This document shows positions 8,645-17,147 of a DNA stretch of 64,000 nt, piece after piece. The stretch comes from Xanthobacter autotrophicus (GTDB lineage: Bacteria; Pseudomonadota; Alphaproteobacteria; Rhizobiales; Xanthobacteraceae). The DNA lies in assembly GCF_005871085.1 (NCBI RefSeq), contig NZ_VAUP01000031.1, forward strand, positions 248,001-312,000, given 5' to 3'. The stretch's first letter is position 1, and the number at the start of each line of letters is the position of its first letter. The position numbers were made by a program, and so were the translations under genes. Below the pieces are notes generated by a model. That model ran no database searches, had not been told where the DNA came from, and saw only the letters and a program-made list of their open reading frames with translations.

Positions 8645-9438
8645 TCGTGATCGATCCGCGCCTGCAGGGCCATGGCCCCGGCCGGGTTGCGCACCTTGGC
8701 GCCGCTGATCAGGTAGATGAACACGTCGCGGCTGGCATTGCCGGCCTTCGCCGCCGGCGCGAGCGTGGGCAGGCCTTCCGGGATCGCACCCTTCTCCCAG
8801 TCATGGGCAGCCTTGGCCCAGCGGTCCAGCCCGGCATCATCATAGCCGGTTTCCACCTCCTCCCGCGTGCGCTGGAGGCGGGCATAGGTGAAGTCGGCGG
8901 TCATGTCGGCGATGGCGGGGTAGTCGTCGTGGTCGGCATAGACCACCGCCACCTTGTGCTTGCGCGCCAGCGCCACGAAGTCCGGCACCGCGAACGAGGG
9001 GTGCCGCACCTCTACCGCGTGGCGCAGCCTCACCCCCTCGTGGCTCTCCGGAAGCAGAGCGAGGAAGGCTGCGAAATCCTCCGGGTCGAAGGCCTTGGTG
9101 GCGGCGAACTGCCAGTTGATGGGGCCGAGCCGGTCGCCCATCTCGACAATGCCGCTGGCGATGAACTTAGCCACGCTCTCCTGCGCCTCCGCCAGCACCC
9201 GGCGATGGGTGACATAGCGGGTCGCCTTGAGGGCGAAGACGAAGCCGTCCGGCACCTGCCCCGCCCATTCGGAGCAGGATTTGGCCGAGGGCGTGCGATA
9301 GAAGGTGCCGTTGATCTCGATGGTCTTCAGGCGCTCGCCCGCGAAGGGCAACTCCTTCTTCTGGACCAGACCTTCGGGATAGAACACGCCCCGCCAGGGC
9401 TCGAACGTCCATCCGCCGATGCCGACGCGCACGCTCAT
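8641..9438 (-). CDS. DUF72 (YecE-family) protein
   Basis: 265 residues with the DUF72 TIM-barrel signature: VGIGGWTFEPWRGVFYP at the N-terminus, ERLKTIEINGTFYR, then the HAVEVRHPSF and YADHDDYP blocks. The family is widespread and its catalytic role has not been settled. A single-gene unit seems likely: 52 nt separate it from the Lrp gene upstream, on the same strand. Length is normal and no residue is obviously missing. Confidence 0.88.
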   Translation of the reverse strand: MSVRVGIGGWTFEPWRGVFYPEGLVQKKELPFAGERLKTIEINGTFYRTPSAKSCSEWAGQVPDGFVFALKATRYVTHRRVLAEAQESVAKFIASGIVEMGDRLGPINWQFAATKAFDPEDFAAFLALLPESHEGVRLRHAVEVRHPSFAVPDFVALARKHKVAVVYADHDDYPAIADMTADFTYARLQRTREEVETGYDDAGLDRWAKAAHDWEKGAIPEGLPTLAPAAKAGNASRDVFIYLISGAKVRNPAGAMALQARIDHD

Positions 9439-9489
9439 GGGGTTCCTCCTTGCCGTGTTGCCGACCGAGTTGATGCCGTCCGCGCGCCC

Positions 9490-9951
9490 TCAGGGCAGCG
9501 GCAGGACGTGGGAATATTTCACCTGCTCCAGCGAAAACGAGCTTTCGATGGAGGCGATCCCTTCCAGCCGGGTCAGCTTCTGCTTCAGGAACCTCTCATA
9601 GGCATCGAGGTCCGCCGCCACCACCCGTAAAAGGTAATCCCGCTGGCCGGTCATGAGATAGCATTCCAGCACCTCCGGCCATGTGCGGATGGCGGCGGCG
9701 AAGGCGTCCAGCGCCTCCTCCTTCTGCCGCTCCAGCTTGATGGAGACGAAGACGCTCACCGGCAGCCCGGCCTTGCGCTGGTCCAACACCGCCACGTAGC
9801 GGGAGATGAGCCCGTCCTCCTCCAGCGCCCGCACGCGCCGCAGGCACGGCGAGGGGGAGAGGCCCACCTCGTCCGCGAGATCCGCGATGCTCATGCGCCC
9901 GTCGCGCTGGAGGGCGGCGAGGATTTTACGGTCGATGGCATCAAGGCGCAC
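9490..9951 (-). CDS. Lrp/AsnC-family transcriptional regulator
   Basis: 153 residues: helix-turn-helix at about 4-60 (MRLDAIDRKILAALQRDGR, then VGLSPSPCLRRVRALEEDGLI) and a C-terminal RAM/AsnC effector domain containing YLMTGQRDYLLRVVA. It is transcribed divergently from the AceE-like gene with a 161-bp shared region, the usual arrangement for an Lrp-type regulator controlling its neighbour. A comparable arrangement is the Pseudomonas mdeR/mdeAB locus, where an Lrp-type regulator controls an E1-like alpha-ketobutyrate enzyme. An amino or keto acid effector is therefore plausible (inference). Confidence 0.9.
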   Translation of the reverse strand: MRLDAIDRKILAALQRDGRMSIADLADEVGLSPSPCLRRVRALEEDGLISRYVAVLDQRKAGLPVSVFVSIKLERQKEEALDAFAAAIRTWPEVLECYLMTGQRDYLLRVVAADLDAYERFLKQKLTRLEGIASIESSFSLEQVKYSHVLPLP

Positions 9952-10112
9952 GTTTCCGCTCCAAAGGCGACGGATATTGGCAGGATATGCCTCAACTGGT
10001 CCCGTGTTAATGTGGATTTGAGCGAACCTGCCGGCCGGCTCGCGCTAGACTGTGCGTCAGCGGCGCGCCGGCTCGAAGCGCGCCCCAAAAAACGCCCTTC
10101 GAGGACCGCCAC

Positions 10113-12572
10113 ATGGATCGCCACACCGCGCACCCGCCCGCTCCCTCGGCACTCTCCGCCCCCCTGCGCCCGCGCCCGGCGCCGCCGAGCGCGGAAGACC
10201 TTGCCATCCTCGCCGAGCTGGAGCGCAAGGTGCTGTGGCTGGCGAGCTGGATGATCCACAATGCCAACCACCTGCGCCCGAGCAGCGACGGGCTGAAGGT
10301 GGGCGGTCATCAGGCCTCCTCCGCTTCGCTAGCCGCCATCATGAGCGCGCTCTATTTCCACGTGCTGCGCCCGGAGGACCGGGTGGCGGTGAAGCCCCAC
10401 GCCAGCCCCATCTTCCACGCCATCCAGTATCTGTTCGGCCGCCAGACCCGCGACCGGCTGGCGCATTTCCGCGGCTTCAAGGGCGCCCAGTCCTACCCCT
10501 CCCGCACCAAGGACGCGGACGACGTGGATTTCTCCACCGGCTCTGTCGGCCTCGGCGTGGCGCAGACCCTGTTTGCGAGCCTCGCGCAGGATTACGTGCA
10601 CGCCCACGGCCTCGCCGGCGACCGTCCGAAGGGGCGCATGATCGCGCTGGTGGGCGATGCGGAGCTGGACGAAGGCAACGTCTTCGAGGCCCTGCTGGAG
10701 GGCTGGAAGCACGAGGTGCGCAACACCTGGTGGATCATCGACTACAACCGCCAGAGCCTCGACGGCGTGGTGCGCGAGGGCCTCTATGAGCGCTTCACCG
10801 GCATCTTCGAGGCCATGGGCTGGCAGGTGGTCCTGCTCAAATACGGCACCCTCCAGCAGGCCGCCTTCGCCGAGCCGGGCGGGGCTGCCCTGAAAAGCTG
10901 GATCGACACCTGCCCCAATGCCGAATATTCCGCACTCACCTTCCAGGGCGGCGCGGCCTGGCGCAAGCGGCTGATGGACGACCTCGGCGATCAGGGGGAG
11001 GTGTCCGCCCTCATCGCCCGGCGCTCGGATGCCGAGCTGTCCGCCCTCATGACCAATCTGGGCGGCCACGACATCGCCGCCCTCATCGCAGCCTTCGACG
11101 CCATCGACCACGACCGGCCGGTGGCCTTCCTGTGCTACACGGTGAAGGGCTTCGGCCTGCCGCTGGCTGGCCACAAGGACAACCACGCCGGCCTCATGAC
11201 CCCCGCCCAGATGGACGCCCTGCGCGCCGCCATGGGGGTGGGCGAGGGCCGCGAATGGGAGCCCTTCGAGGGCCTGAAGCGCCCGGCGGGCGAGCTTGCC
11301 GCCTTCCTTAACCGCGTGCCGTTCGCGCAGGGCGGCCCGCGCCGTTTCACCGACCCCGCCCTCACTGTCCCGGCCCTGGCGCCGCCGCCCAATCCGGTGA
11401 TCTCCACCCAGGCGGGCTTCGGCCTCATCCTCCAGGACCTGGCCAAGGGCGAGAGCGCGCTCGCCGACCGCATCGTCACCACCTCGCCGGACGTGACCGT
11501 CTCCACCAATCTGGGGCCATGGGTGAACCGGCGCGGCCTGTTCGCCCACGCGGCGCTGGCGGATGTGTTCAAGCGCGAGCGCATCCCCTCCACCTTCGCC
11601 TGGGAATTCTCGCCCAAGGGCCAGCACGTGGAACTGGGCATCGCCGAGATGAACCTGTTCCTGACGCTTTCGGCCTTCGGCCTGTCGCACTCCCTGTTCG
11701 GCGCGCGCCTCGTGCCGGTGGGCACGCTGTATGATCCCTTCATCTGCCGCGGTCTCGATGCGCTGAACTATGCCTGCTACCAGGACGCCCGCTTCATCCT
11801 GGTGGCGACGCCCTCCGGCATCACTTTGGCGCCCGAGGGCGGGGCGCATCAGTCCATCTCCACCCCGCTCATCGGCATGGCGCAGGACGGCCTCGCCGCC
11901 TTCGAGCCGGCCTTCGTGGACGAACTGGCGGTGCTGATGGAATTTGCCTTCGACTATGTGCAGCGCGACGGGGAGGGGGCAGGCGACGAGCGCAACTGGC
12001 TGCGCGACGAGACCGGCGGCTCGGTCTATTTCCGCCTCTCCACCCGCCCGCTGGAGCAGCCGAAGCGGGTGCTGACCGAGGCGCAGAAGCGCGGCATCGT
12101 GGATGGCGCCTATTGGCTGCGGGAGCCCGGCCCCAATTGCGAATTGGTGGTGGCGGTGCAGGGCGCCGTCACCCCCGAGGCCATCGCGGCGGTGGCCCTC
12201 ATCGCCGAGGACCGGCGCGACGTGGGCTTGCTCGCCGTCACCTCCGCCGACCGGCTGAACGCCGGCTGGACCGCCGCCGCCCGCGCCCGCGAGCGCGGCT
12301 TTGCCGGCGCCACCAGCCATGCAGAGCGCCTGATGGAGCCGCTGCCCCGCCATTGCGGCATCGTGAGTGTCATCGACGGCCATCCGGCGACATTGGGCTG
12401 GCTGGGCGCGGTGGCGGGCCATCGCCTGCGCGCGCTGGGCGTGGAGCATTTCGGCCAGACCGGGACGCTGGCCGACCTCTACGCCCATTACGGCCTCGAC
12501 ACCGCCGCCATCGTCGCCGCCGCCCAGGCCATCTCGCCCGGCCGCCCGCTGCGGCATCTCAAGGCGGTGTAG
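10113..12572 (+). CDS. AceE-like transketolase-family E1 enzyme (thiamine diphosphate)
   Basis: 819 residues, related to the homodimeric pyruvate dehydrogenase E1 (AceE, usually about 885) and to MdeB. The N-terminal third has the binding fold LKVGGHQASSASLAAIM, KPHASPIFHAIQYL and FSTGSVGLGVAQ. The thiamine diphosphate motif is GDAELDEGN then WWIIDYNRQSLDG, with Ala for the usual second Gly in GDGE. Pyrimidine-binding (about 440-640) and C-terminal transketolase-like domains follow. No E2 or E3 gene is nearby, so it either shares the housekeeping complex or acts alone on another 2-oxo acid. Control by the divergent Lrp regulator is likely. Substrate choice (pyruvate, 2-oxobutyrate or other) cannot be settled here. 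Confidence 0.82.
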   Translation: MDRHTAHPPAPSALSAPLRPRPAPPSAEDLAILAELERKVLWLASWMIHNANHLRPSSDGLKVGGHQASSASLAAIMSALYFHVLRPEDRVAVKPHASPIFHAIQYLFGRQTRDRLAHFRGFKGAQSYPSRTKDADDVDFSTGSVGLGVAQTLFASLAQDYVHAHGLAGDRPKGRMIALVGDAELDEGNVFEALLEGWKHEVRNTWWIIDYNRQSLDGVVREGLYERFTGIFEAMGWQVVLLKYGTLQQAAFAEPGGAALKSWIDTCPNAEYSALTFQGGAAWRKRLMDDLGDQGEVSALIARRSDAELSALMTNLGGHDIAALIAAFDAIDHDRPVAFLCYTVKGFGLPLAGHKDNHAGLMTPAQMDALRAAMGVGEGREWEPFEGLKRPAGELAAFLNRVPFAQGGPRRFTDPALTVPALAPPPNPVISTQAGFGLILQDLAKGESALADRIVTTSPDVTVSTNLGPWVNRRGLFAHAALADVFKRERIPSTFAWEFSPKGQHVELGIAEMNLFLTLSAFGLSHSLFGARLVPVGTLYDPFICRGLDALNYACYQDARFILVATPSGITLAPEGGAHQSISTPLIGMAQDGLAAFEPAFVDELAVLMEFAFDYVQRDGEGAGDERNWLRDETGGSVYFRLSTRPLEQPKRVLTEAQKRGIVDGAYWLREPGPNCELVVAVQGAVTPEAIAAVALIAEDRRDVGLLAVTSADRLNAGWTAAARARERGFAGATSHAERLMEPLPRHCGIVSVIDGHPATLGWLGAVAGHRLRALGVEHFGQTGTLADLYAHYGLDTAAIVAAAQAISPGRPLRHLKAV

Positions 12573-12587
12573 GGCACCAAGAACGGG

Positions 12588-12709
12588 TCATGCCATCGGC
12601 CTCTTGTGGTTGACCGAGGCCAAAGCGGTCCACTCCAAATGGCTCGCTCAGGCGCGGCGGGGGACTTGACCCACGGCCCATGAGTCAAGCTCACCGGCCG
12701 TGGGTATCC
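12588..12709. repeat. Interspersed intergenic stem-loop element, copy A
   Basis: This stretch aligns over about 110 bp with 58608-58713 (shared blocks such as CCATCGGCC, TTGACCGA/TCGACCGA, CTTGACC and AAGCTCAC). Its 3' part is a stem, CCCACGGCC at 12670-12678 pairing with GGCCGTGGG at 12696-12704. In the second copy the stem bases differ but still pair, around the conserved loop block AAGCTCAC. It sits just after the AceE-like gene and could act as its terminator. The rest of 12573-12911 shows no gene. Confidence 0.6.
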
Positions 12710-12911
12710 CCGCGACGGATGCAGCACCGCCCGCGTGCCGCCTGCCAGCACCCCACCCTGCGCCGGCGGGTGGCGGTGGCCGGTCGCCGATGTGCCCGTC
12801 GGCGGGCTTGTGGGGACATGACCTGCGATGTCATCGGACGGCTTGTCGTCGCGCTTCCGGTCCGCTAGAAGCGCAGAACCACACGCCCGGCGTCCCGCGC
12901 CGTGCCCTCGC

Positions 12912-13001
12912 GGAGAGGTGGCAGAGTGGTCGAATGCACCGCACTCGAAATGCGGCATACGGGCAACCGTATCGGGGGTTCGAATCCCCCCCTCTCCGCC
13001 A
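12912..13001 (+). tRNA. tRNA-Ser (anticodon CGA)
   Basis: A 90-nt class II tRNA. Acceptor arms GGAGAGG (12912-12918) and CCTCTCC (12991-12997) with discriminator G and encoded CCA. The anticodon loop CTCGAAA is flanked by CCGCA/TGCGG, giving anticodon CGA for UCG codons. The long variable arm (ATACGG-GCAA-CCGTAT) and the T-loop GGTTCGAATCC are present. The 3' end is followed at once by an AT-rich stretch. Confidence 0.97.
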
Positions 13002-13514
13002 GAAATCAATTATGATTTTGAAAAATATATAGAATTTTGGATTGCCGCGGGTGCCGGCCTCACTGCGGGCGCTACCGTGTGACGCGGGTTGCGGACGAAT
13101 GTTCCCGGACCGTGCGGATGATTGGCCGCTCAAACGGAAGGGCTTCACCCCGATCGGCGACCCATTGGGGCCTAACTCCATCGACCGAAATTCGACTTGT
13201 CGTCATCGTGCGCGCTGTCCGTCGTCGCGCGCCGGGTGAGCAACCCGCGCTGGGCGGTGACGTTGCCTATCGGATTGTCCACACTGACGGGGGCCTCTGA
13301 TGGGGCTTCCGACGGCGCCGCGCTTTCGTTGGTCCAACACAAACTGCGTCAGGACCACCTGCGCAGCCCCGCCGCCTGTGCAGCGATGCGGGGAACTTGC
13401 AGTTGGATCGGCGACCTTCCGGGATCGCTACAGGCCCAATCGCCAGATTCTGGGAATGCGCCTGTTTTCTGCATGGTCTGAACCGGTGCCACCGGGAGCC
13501 GGAACCGGGCGTTG
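13002..13514. other. 513 bp downstream of tRNA-Ser without a recognisable gene
   Basis: The first about 35 bp are very AT-rich (ATTATGATTTTGAAAAATAT), unlike the rest of the window. The remainder has only short open frames with no recognisable motif, no good ribosome site and no codon bias. It may be residue of an insertion at the tRNA 3' end, but I see no integrase and no second copy of the tRNA 3' end. Confidence 0.5.
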
Positions 13515-14225
13515 CTATGCCGGCAGGACGACTACCTTGGTTTTGACTGGGGTTCGTGCATAAAGGTCGATCATGTCCTGACTGAGAAGGCCGACACAAC
13601 CGCTTGTAACGCCAGAGCCGATCGACTCGGGATCGCTGGTGGCGTAGATTGTATAGAGCGTGTACGTGCCGTTCTGATAGAGATGCAGTGTGCGGGCGCC
13701 GAGGGGGTTGTCGAGGCCGCCCGGCATGCCGCGGGCATATTTGGCCACCTCGGGCTGGCGCTGGATCATCTCCTTGGGCGGGGTCCAGGTCGCCCATTCG
13801 CTTTTGCGCCCGACATACGCGTCACCGCTCCACAGGAACCCGGCGCGGCCGACATTAGCCCCATAGCGGGTGGCGGATCCGCCGTCCTCGACGCGGTAAA
13901 CGTAGTAATTGCCGGGATCGACGATAATGGTGCCCGGTGCTTCCTTGGTTTCGTAACTCACTGTCCGGCGAAAATATTTTGGATTGACCTTGTTGACATC
14001 GACCCCCGGGATCGGAAACTTCTCGGTGGGGACCGGCCCGTAGAGCTTCTCCGCCTCGGCGAGGCTCATGCCATCGGATGACGCGCAACCGGCCAGCCCC
14101 AGCGCGCCGAGACCGAGGGCAGAGCCGACCAGAAATGACCGGCGGCTGAGAGACCCCGACCGGAGCCCAGGCACGGCGACCTCGTCAGTCTCGCCAGCCG
14201 CGGCATTCCCATCGTCCATGATCAT
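13515..14225 (-). CDS. YkuD-family (L,D-transpeptidase-like) Tat lipoprotein with altered active-site motifs
   Basis: 236 residues. A twin-arginine signal SRRSFLVGSALGLGALGLAGC ends in a lipobox (GLAGC), so it is predicted to be exported folded and lipidated. The YkuD domain spans about 85-235. The catalytic Cys is kept in TSGCVGLLSQD, but the family's IHGT is IYAT here and the SGCIR arginine is Gly (SGCVG). So the motif His and Arg appear lost, and cross-linking activity is doubtful. The ATG at 14225 is preferred because GGGAAG precedes it at suitable distance; the longest frame starts at 14276. It stands alone between two gene-free stretches. Confidence 0.8.
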   Translation of the reverse strand: MIMDDGNAAAGETDEVAVPGLRSGSLSRRSFLVGSALGLGALGLAGCASSDGMSLAEAEKLYGPVPTEKFPIPGVDVNKVNPKYFRRTVSYETKEAPGTIIVDPGNYYVYRVEDGGSATRYGANVGRAGFLWSGDAYVGRKSEWATWTPPKEMIQRQPEVAKYARGMPGGLDNPLGARTLHLYQNGTYTLYTIYATSDPESIGSGVTSGCVGLLSQDMIDLYARTPVKTKVVVLPA

Positions 14226-14718
14226 GATTTCGCAGCTTCCCATGTCCTGTTGCCCGACGCGAAAATACGCCGGCATACACGCGCCGATCCTCTCGCGGAG
14301 CGGAGATTGCCGTCACTTGGCGCGGCTGGCAAGCTCGGGCTTCACTGCGAGGGGCTTGCCATGCACCAAAGCCGGGAACGCCCACGCGGTCTCGTCGTGC
14401 TGGCCGCGACTCAAACATGCAGATCATGGCAGCAGTCGGGTCAGCCGGGCCAAGGCCCATCCGCCAGGCTCGACAAGGGCTTCTCCACGCACACCCTTCG
14501 CCACCCATCTTCTGCTTCCTCAAATCGCCATAGCACCGCGAAGACCTTGACCGTCGCGCACGTCGGACCGTGGTTTCGGCCCTTGAGGCATTCCGACGCC
14601 GGCCCGCTGGTTTAGCCCTGCCGTGATCGGGTCGGCTTCCGAAGCCCTTCACAGCAGCGGACCTTTGGGAAGGTCTGCTTCAGGAGCCACCCCAATTGCG
14701 TATCGTGGAGGGCGGAGC
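14226..14718. other. 493 bp without a recognisable gene
   Basis: Both strands carry several short open frames, but none shows a family motif or convincing ribosome site. On the minus strand a 36-codon frame ending in VKPELASRAK just upstream of the transpeptidase gene looks faintly protein-like but was not identified. The promoter of the transpeptidase gene should lie in the left part. Confidence 0.4.
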
Positions 14719-15420
14719 CTAGATGCCGAGGTAGGCTTCACGTACCCGGGGATCGGCGATCAGTTCGTCCGCGCTTCCGCCCATGGTGACGCGGCCGGTC
14801 TCCATGACGTAGCCGCGGTCCGCGACGGACAGCGCGCCGAAGGCGTTCTGCTCCACCAGCAGCACGGTCACGTCGAGGGCCTTGAGCGCCTTCACCACCT
14901 CGAAGATCTGCGCCACCAGGATGGGCGCAAGGCCCATGGAGGGCTCGTCCAGCAGCAGGCAGGCGGGACGGCCCATGAGGGCGCGGGCGATGGCCAACAT
15001 CTGCTGCTGCCCGCCGGAAAGGCCGCCCGCGAGCTGGTTGCGCTTTTCCCTGAGTATCGGGAACATGGCGAAGGCGTCCGCCATGTCGCGCTCCACCCTC
15101 TCATCGGCGAAGATGAAGGCCCCGAGGCGCAGATTCTCCTCCACGCTGAGATTGGTGAAGATTTGCCGGCCCTCCGGGGACTGCGCCAGCCCGCGCGCGA
15201 CGCGCCGATAGGCCGGCACGCAGGTCATCGCCTCGCCGCGGAAGGTGATGGCGCCGCCCGACACCGGCTGCACCCCGGAGAGGCAGCGCAGCAGCGTGGT
15301 CTTGCCCGCGCCGTTGGCCCCCACCACGGTGACGATCTCGCCCGAGCCGACGAACAGATCCACGCCGTGCAAGACCTCGATGCGGCCGTAGCGCGAGCGC
15401 AATCCCTCAACCGTGAGCAT
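14719..15420 (-). CDS. livF: Branched-chain amino acid-type ABC transporter ATPase LivF
   Basis: 233 residues: Walker A GANGAGKTT, signature LSGGQQQM, Walker B CLLLDEPSMGLAP, and the LivF hallmark LLVEQNA. It energises uptake together with LivG. It is last in the liv operon and overlaps livG by 14 nt. Location beside an aromatic-CoA gene block suggests that the importer takes up an aromatic or branched acid, not necessarily an amino acid. Confidence 0.92.
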   Translation of the reverse strand: MLTVEGLRSRYGRIEVLHGVDLFVGSGEIVTVVGANGAGKTTLLRCLSGVQPVSGGAITFRGEAMTCVPAYRRVARGLAQSPEGRQIFTNLSVEENLRLGAFIFADERVERDMADAFAMFPILREKRNQLAGGLSGGQQQMLAIARALMGRPACLLLDEPSMGLAPILVAQIFEVVKALKALDVTVLLVEQNAFGALSVADRGYVMETGRVTMGGSADELIADPRVREAYLGI

Positions 15421-16192
15421 GGAGCGCCTCCGTGGTGCCGGCGCCGAGGTAGGCCTCGATCACCTTCGGGTTGCGGCTCACCACGGCGGGATCGCCCTCG
15501 GCGATCTTTTCGCCATGGTCCAGCACAACGATGGTGTCCGAGAGGCGCATCACCAGCTTCATGTCATGCTCCACCAGCAGGATGGCGACGCCAGTCCTGG
15601 CGACCTCGCAGATAAGGCGGTCGATCTCCTCGGTCTCCACCGCGTTGCAGCCGGCGGCGGGCTCGTCGAGCAGCAGCACGCGGGGGCCTGCGGCAAGCGC
15701 CCGCGCGATCTCCAGCCGCTTCAGCGCGCCATAGGAGAGGGCGCCGGCCTCGCGCTCCGCCGCCCGTTCCAGCCCCACCCGCTCCAACAGGACGCGCGCA
15801 CCCTCCGCCGCCGCGCGCGAGCGCCGCCGCGAGCCGGGAAGACCGAGCAGGTCGGACAGCACAGGCCCGCGCTCATGCATGTGGAAGCCGACGATGACGT
15901 TCTCCAGCACGCTCATCTCGTGGAAGATCTGCAGGTTCTGGAACGTGCGCGACATGCCTCGCCCGGCCAGCAGGTCCGGGCGCAGGCCGGTCACGTCCTC
16001 GCCATCGAGGAGCACTTTTCCTGATTTCGGCAGGTAGACACCGGAAATCATGTTGAACAGCGTGGTCTTGCCGGCCCCGTTCGGGCCGATGACGGAGACG
16101 ATCCTGCCCGTGTCGAGTGCAAAGGAGACGTCGTTGACCGCCTTCACGCCGCCGAAGGAGATGCCGAGGCCCTCCACTTGAAGCAGGCTCAT
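15407..16192 (-). CDS. livG: Branched-chain amino acid-type ABC transporter ATPase LivG
   Basis: 261 residues: Walker A GPNGAGKTT, the LivG-specific GVYLPKSGKVLLDGEDVTG and RGMSRTFQNLQIF stretches, Walker B VLLLDEPAAGCNA and switch LLVEHDM. The signature LSYGALKR replaces LSGG, common in LivG. It overlaps livM by 4 nt and livF by 14 nt, so one tightly coupled operon. The Cys in EPAAGCNA replaces the usual LN, a minor deviation. Confidence 0.92.
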   Translation of the reverse strand: MSLLQVEGLGISFGGVKAVNDVSFALDTGRIVSVIGPNGAGKTTLFNMISGVYLPKSGKVLLDGEDVTGLRPDLLAGRGMSRTFQNLQIFHEMSVLENVIVGFHMHERGPVLSDLLGLPGSRRRSRAAAEGARVLLERVGLERAAEREAGALSYGALKRLEIARALAAGPRVLLLDEPAAGCNAVETEEIDRLICEVARTGVAILLVEHDMKLVMRLSDTIVVLDHGEKIAEGDPAVVSRNPKVIEAYLGAGTTEALHAHG

Positions 16193-17145
16193 TCGCCCCT
16201 CCCCCGCAGAAGGCGCCGGGCGCTCGGAATGAGCCCCGCCGGCAGGAAGATCATCACCAGCATCATCACGAGGCCCAGCACCACGTGCTCATAATCCTGC
16301 AGCACGGTAAGCACCTGCGGCAGCAAAGTGAGCAGGGCGGCGCCGAAGATGCCGCCGAGCACCGAGCCTGCCCCGCCGAGCACCGCCATGGTCACGAGTT
16401 CGATGGAGTGCATGAAGCCGGCCACGTCCGGGGTGATCAGCCGGTTCTGCAACGCCAGCAGCGAGCCGGCGACCGAGGCATAGACGGCGGAGATGACGAA
16501 GGCATTCAGCTTCGCTTTCGCCACGTCCACGCCGGCGGTGCGCGCCGCCACCTCCGAGCCGTGCAGCGCCCTGAGCGCGCGGCCGGTGGGGCTGTCGTGC
16601 AGGTTCAGCGCCAGCCAGGCGCCGACGAACAGCACGAGGCCGCAGAAGGCATACCAGAACTGCGGGTTGGTCAATGTGATGCCGAGCGATTCCAGCAGCG
16701 CGCGCAGGCCGGGGTCGGGCACCTTGATGCCGTCCGGCCCGCCGGTCAGCCAGCCCTCGTTGGCGAGCACCATGGCCACCAGCACGCCGAAGCCGAGGCT
16801 CGCCACGGCGAGGTAATAGCCCTTCAGCCGCAGGATCGGCCGGCCCACCCCATAGGCGACTGCGCCGGAGAGCACTGCGCCGAGCACCACCGCCAACGCG
16901 GGGGGCACCCCGAGGTGCACCGGCAGGAGCGCGCAGGCGTAACCGCCGATGCCCACGAAGCCGGCATGCCCGAGGCTGATCTGCCCGGCATATCCGGTGA
17001 GGATGACGATGCCCACCACCGCGATGGCGTTGACGAAGACCAGTGAGCCGACGCGATAGTAATAATTGGACGGGAAGAAGAACGGGCTGATGATCATCAG
17101 CGCCGCCAGCACCAGCAAGGTGGACTGCTTGGACGAGAGCCGCAT
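16189..17145 (-). CDS. livM: Branched-chain amino acid-type ABC transporter permease LivM
   Basis: A 318-residue inner-membrane permease with 8-10 hydrophobic segments and the LivM motifs ILTGYAGQISLGHAGFVGIGGY and LALNLHDSPTGRALRALHGSE. The ATG at 17145 is preferred (GGAG 9 nt upstream); a GTG at 17151 overlapping the livH stop is the alternative. It pairs with LivH to form the channel. Operon order is livK, livH, livM, livG, livF. Confidence 0.92.
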   Translation of the reverse strand: MRLSSKQSTLLVLAALMIISPFFFPSNYYYRVGSLVFVNAIAVVGIVILTGYAGQISLGHAGFVGIGGYACALLPVHLGVPPALAVVLGAVLSGAVAYGVGRPILRLKGYYLAVASLGFGVLVAMVLANEGWLTGGPDGIKVPDPGLRALLESLGITLTNPQFWYAFCGLVLFVGAWLALNLHDSPTGRALRALHGSEVAARTAGVDVAKAKLNAFVISAVYASVAGSLLALQNRLITPDVAGFMHSIELVTMAVLGGAGSVLGGIFGAALLTLLPQVLTVLQDYEHVVLGLVMMLVMIFLPAGLIPSARRLLRGRGE

Positions 17146-17147
17146 GG

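Noticed and set aside
10329-12557. A 742-codon minus-strand open frame
   Set aside because: Antisense to the AceE-like gene, no ribosome site and no family likeness.
13267-13797. A 176-codon minus-strand frame beside tRNA-Ser, possible transposase remnant
   Set aside because: Half lies antisense-shifted over the transpeptidase gene and no transposase motif or terminal inverted repeat is visible.
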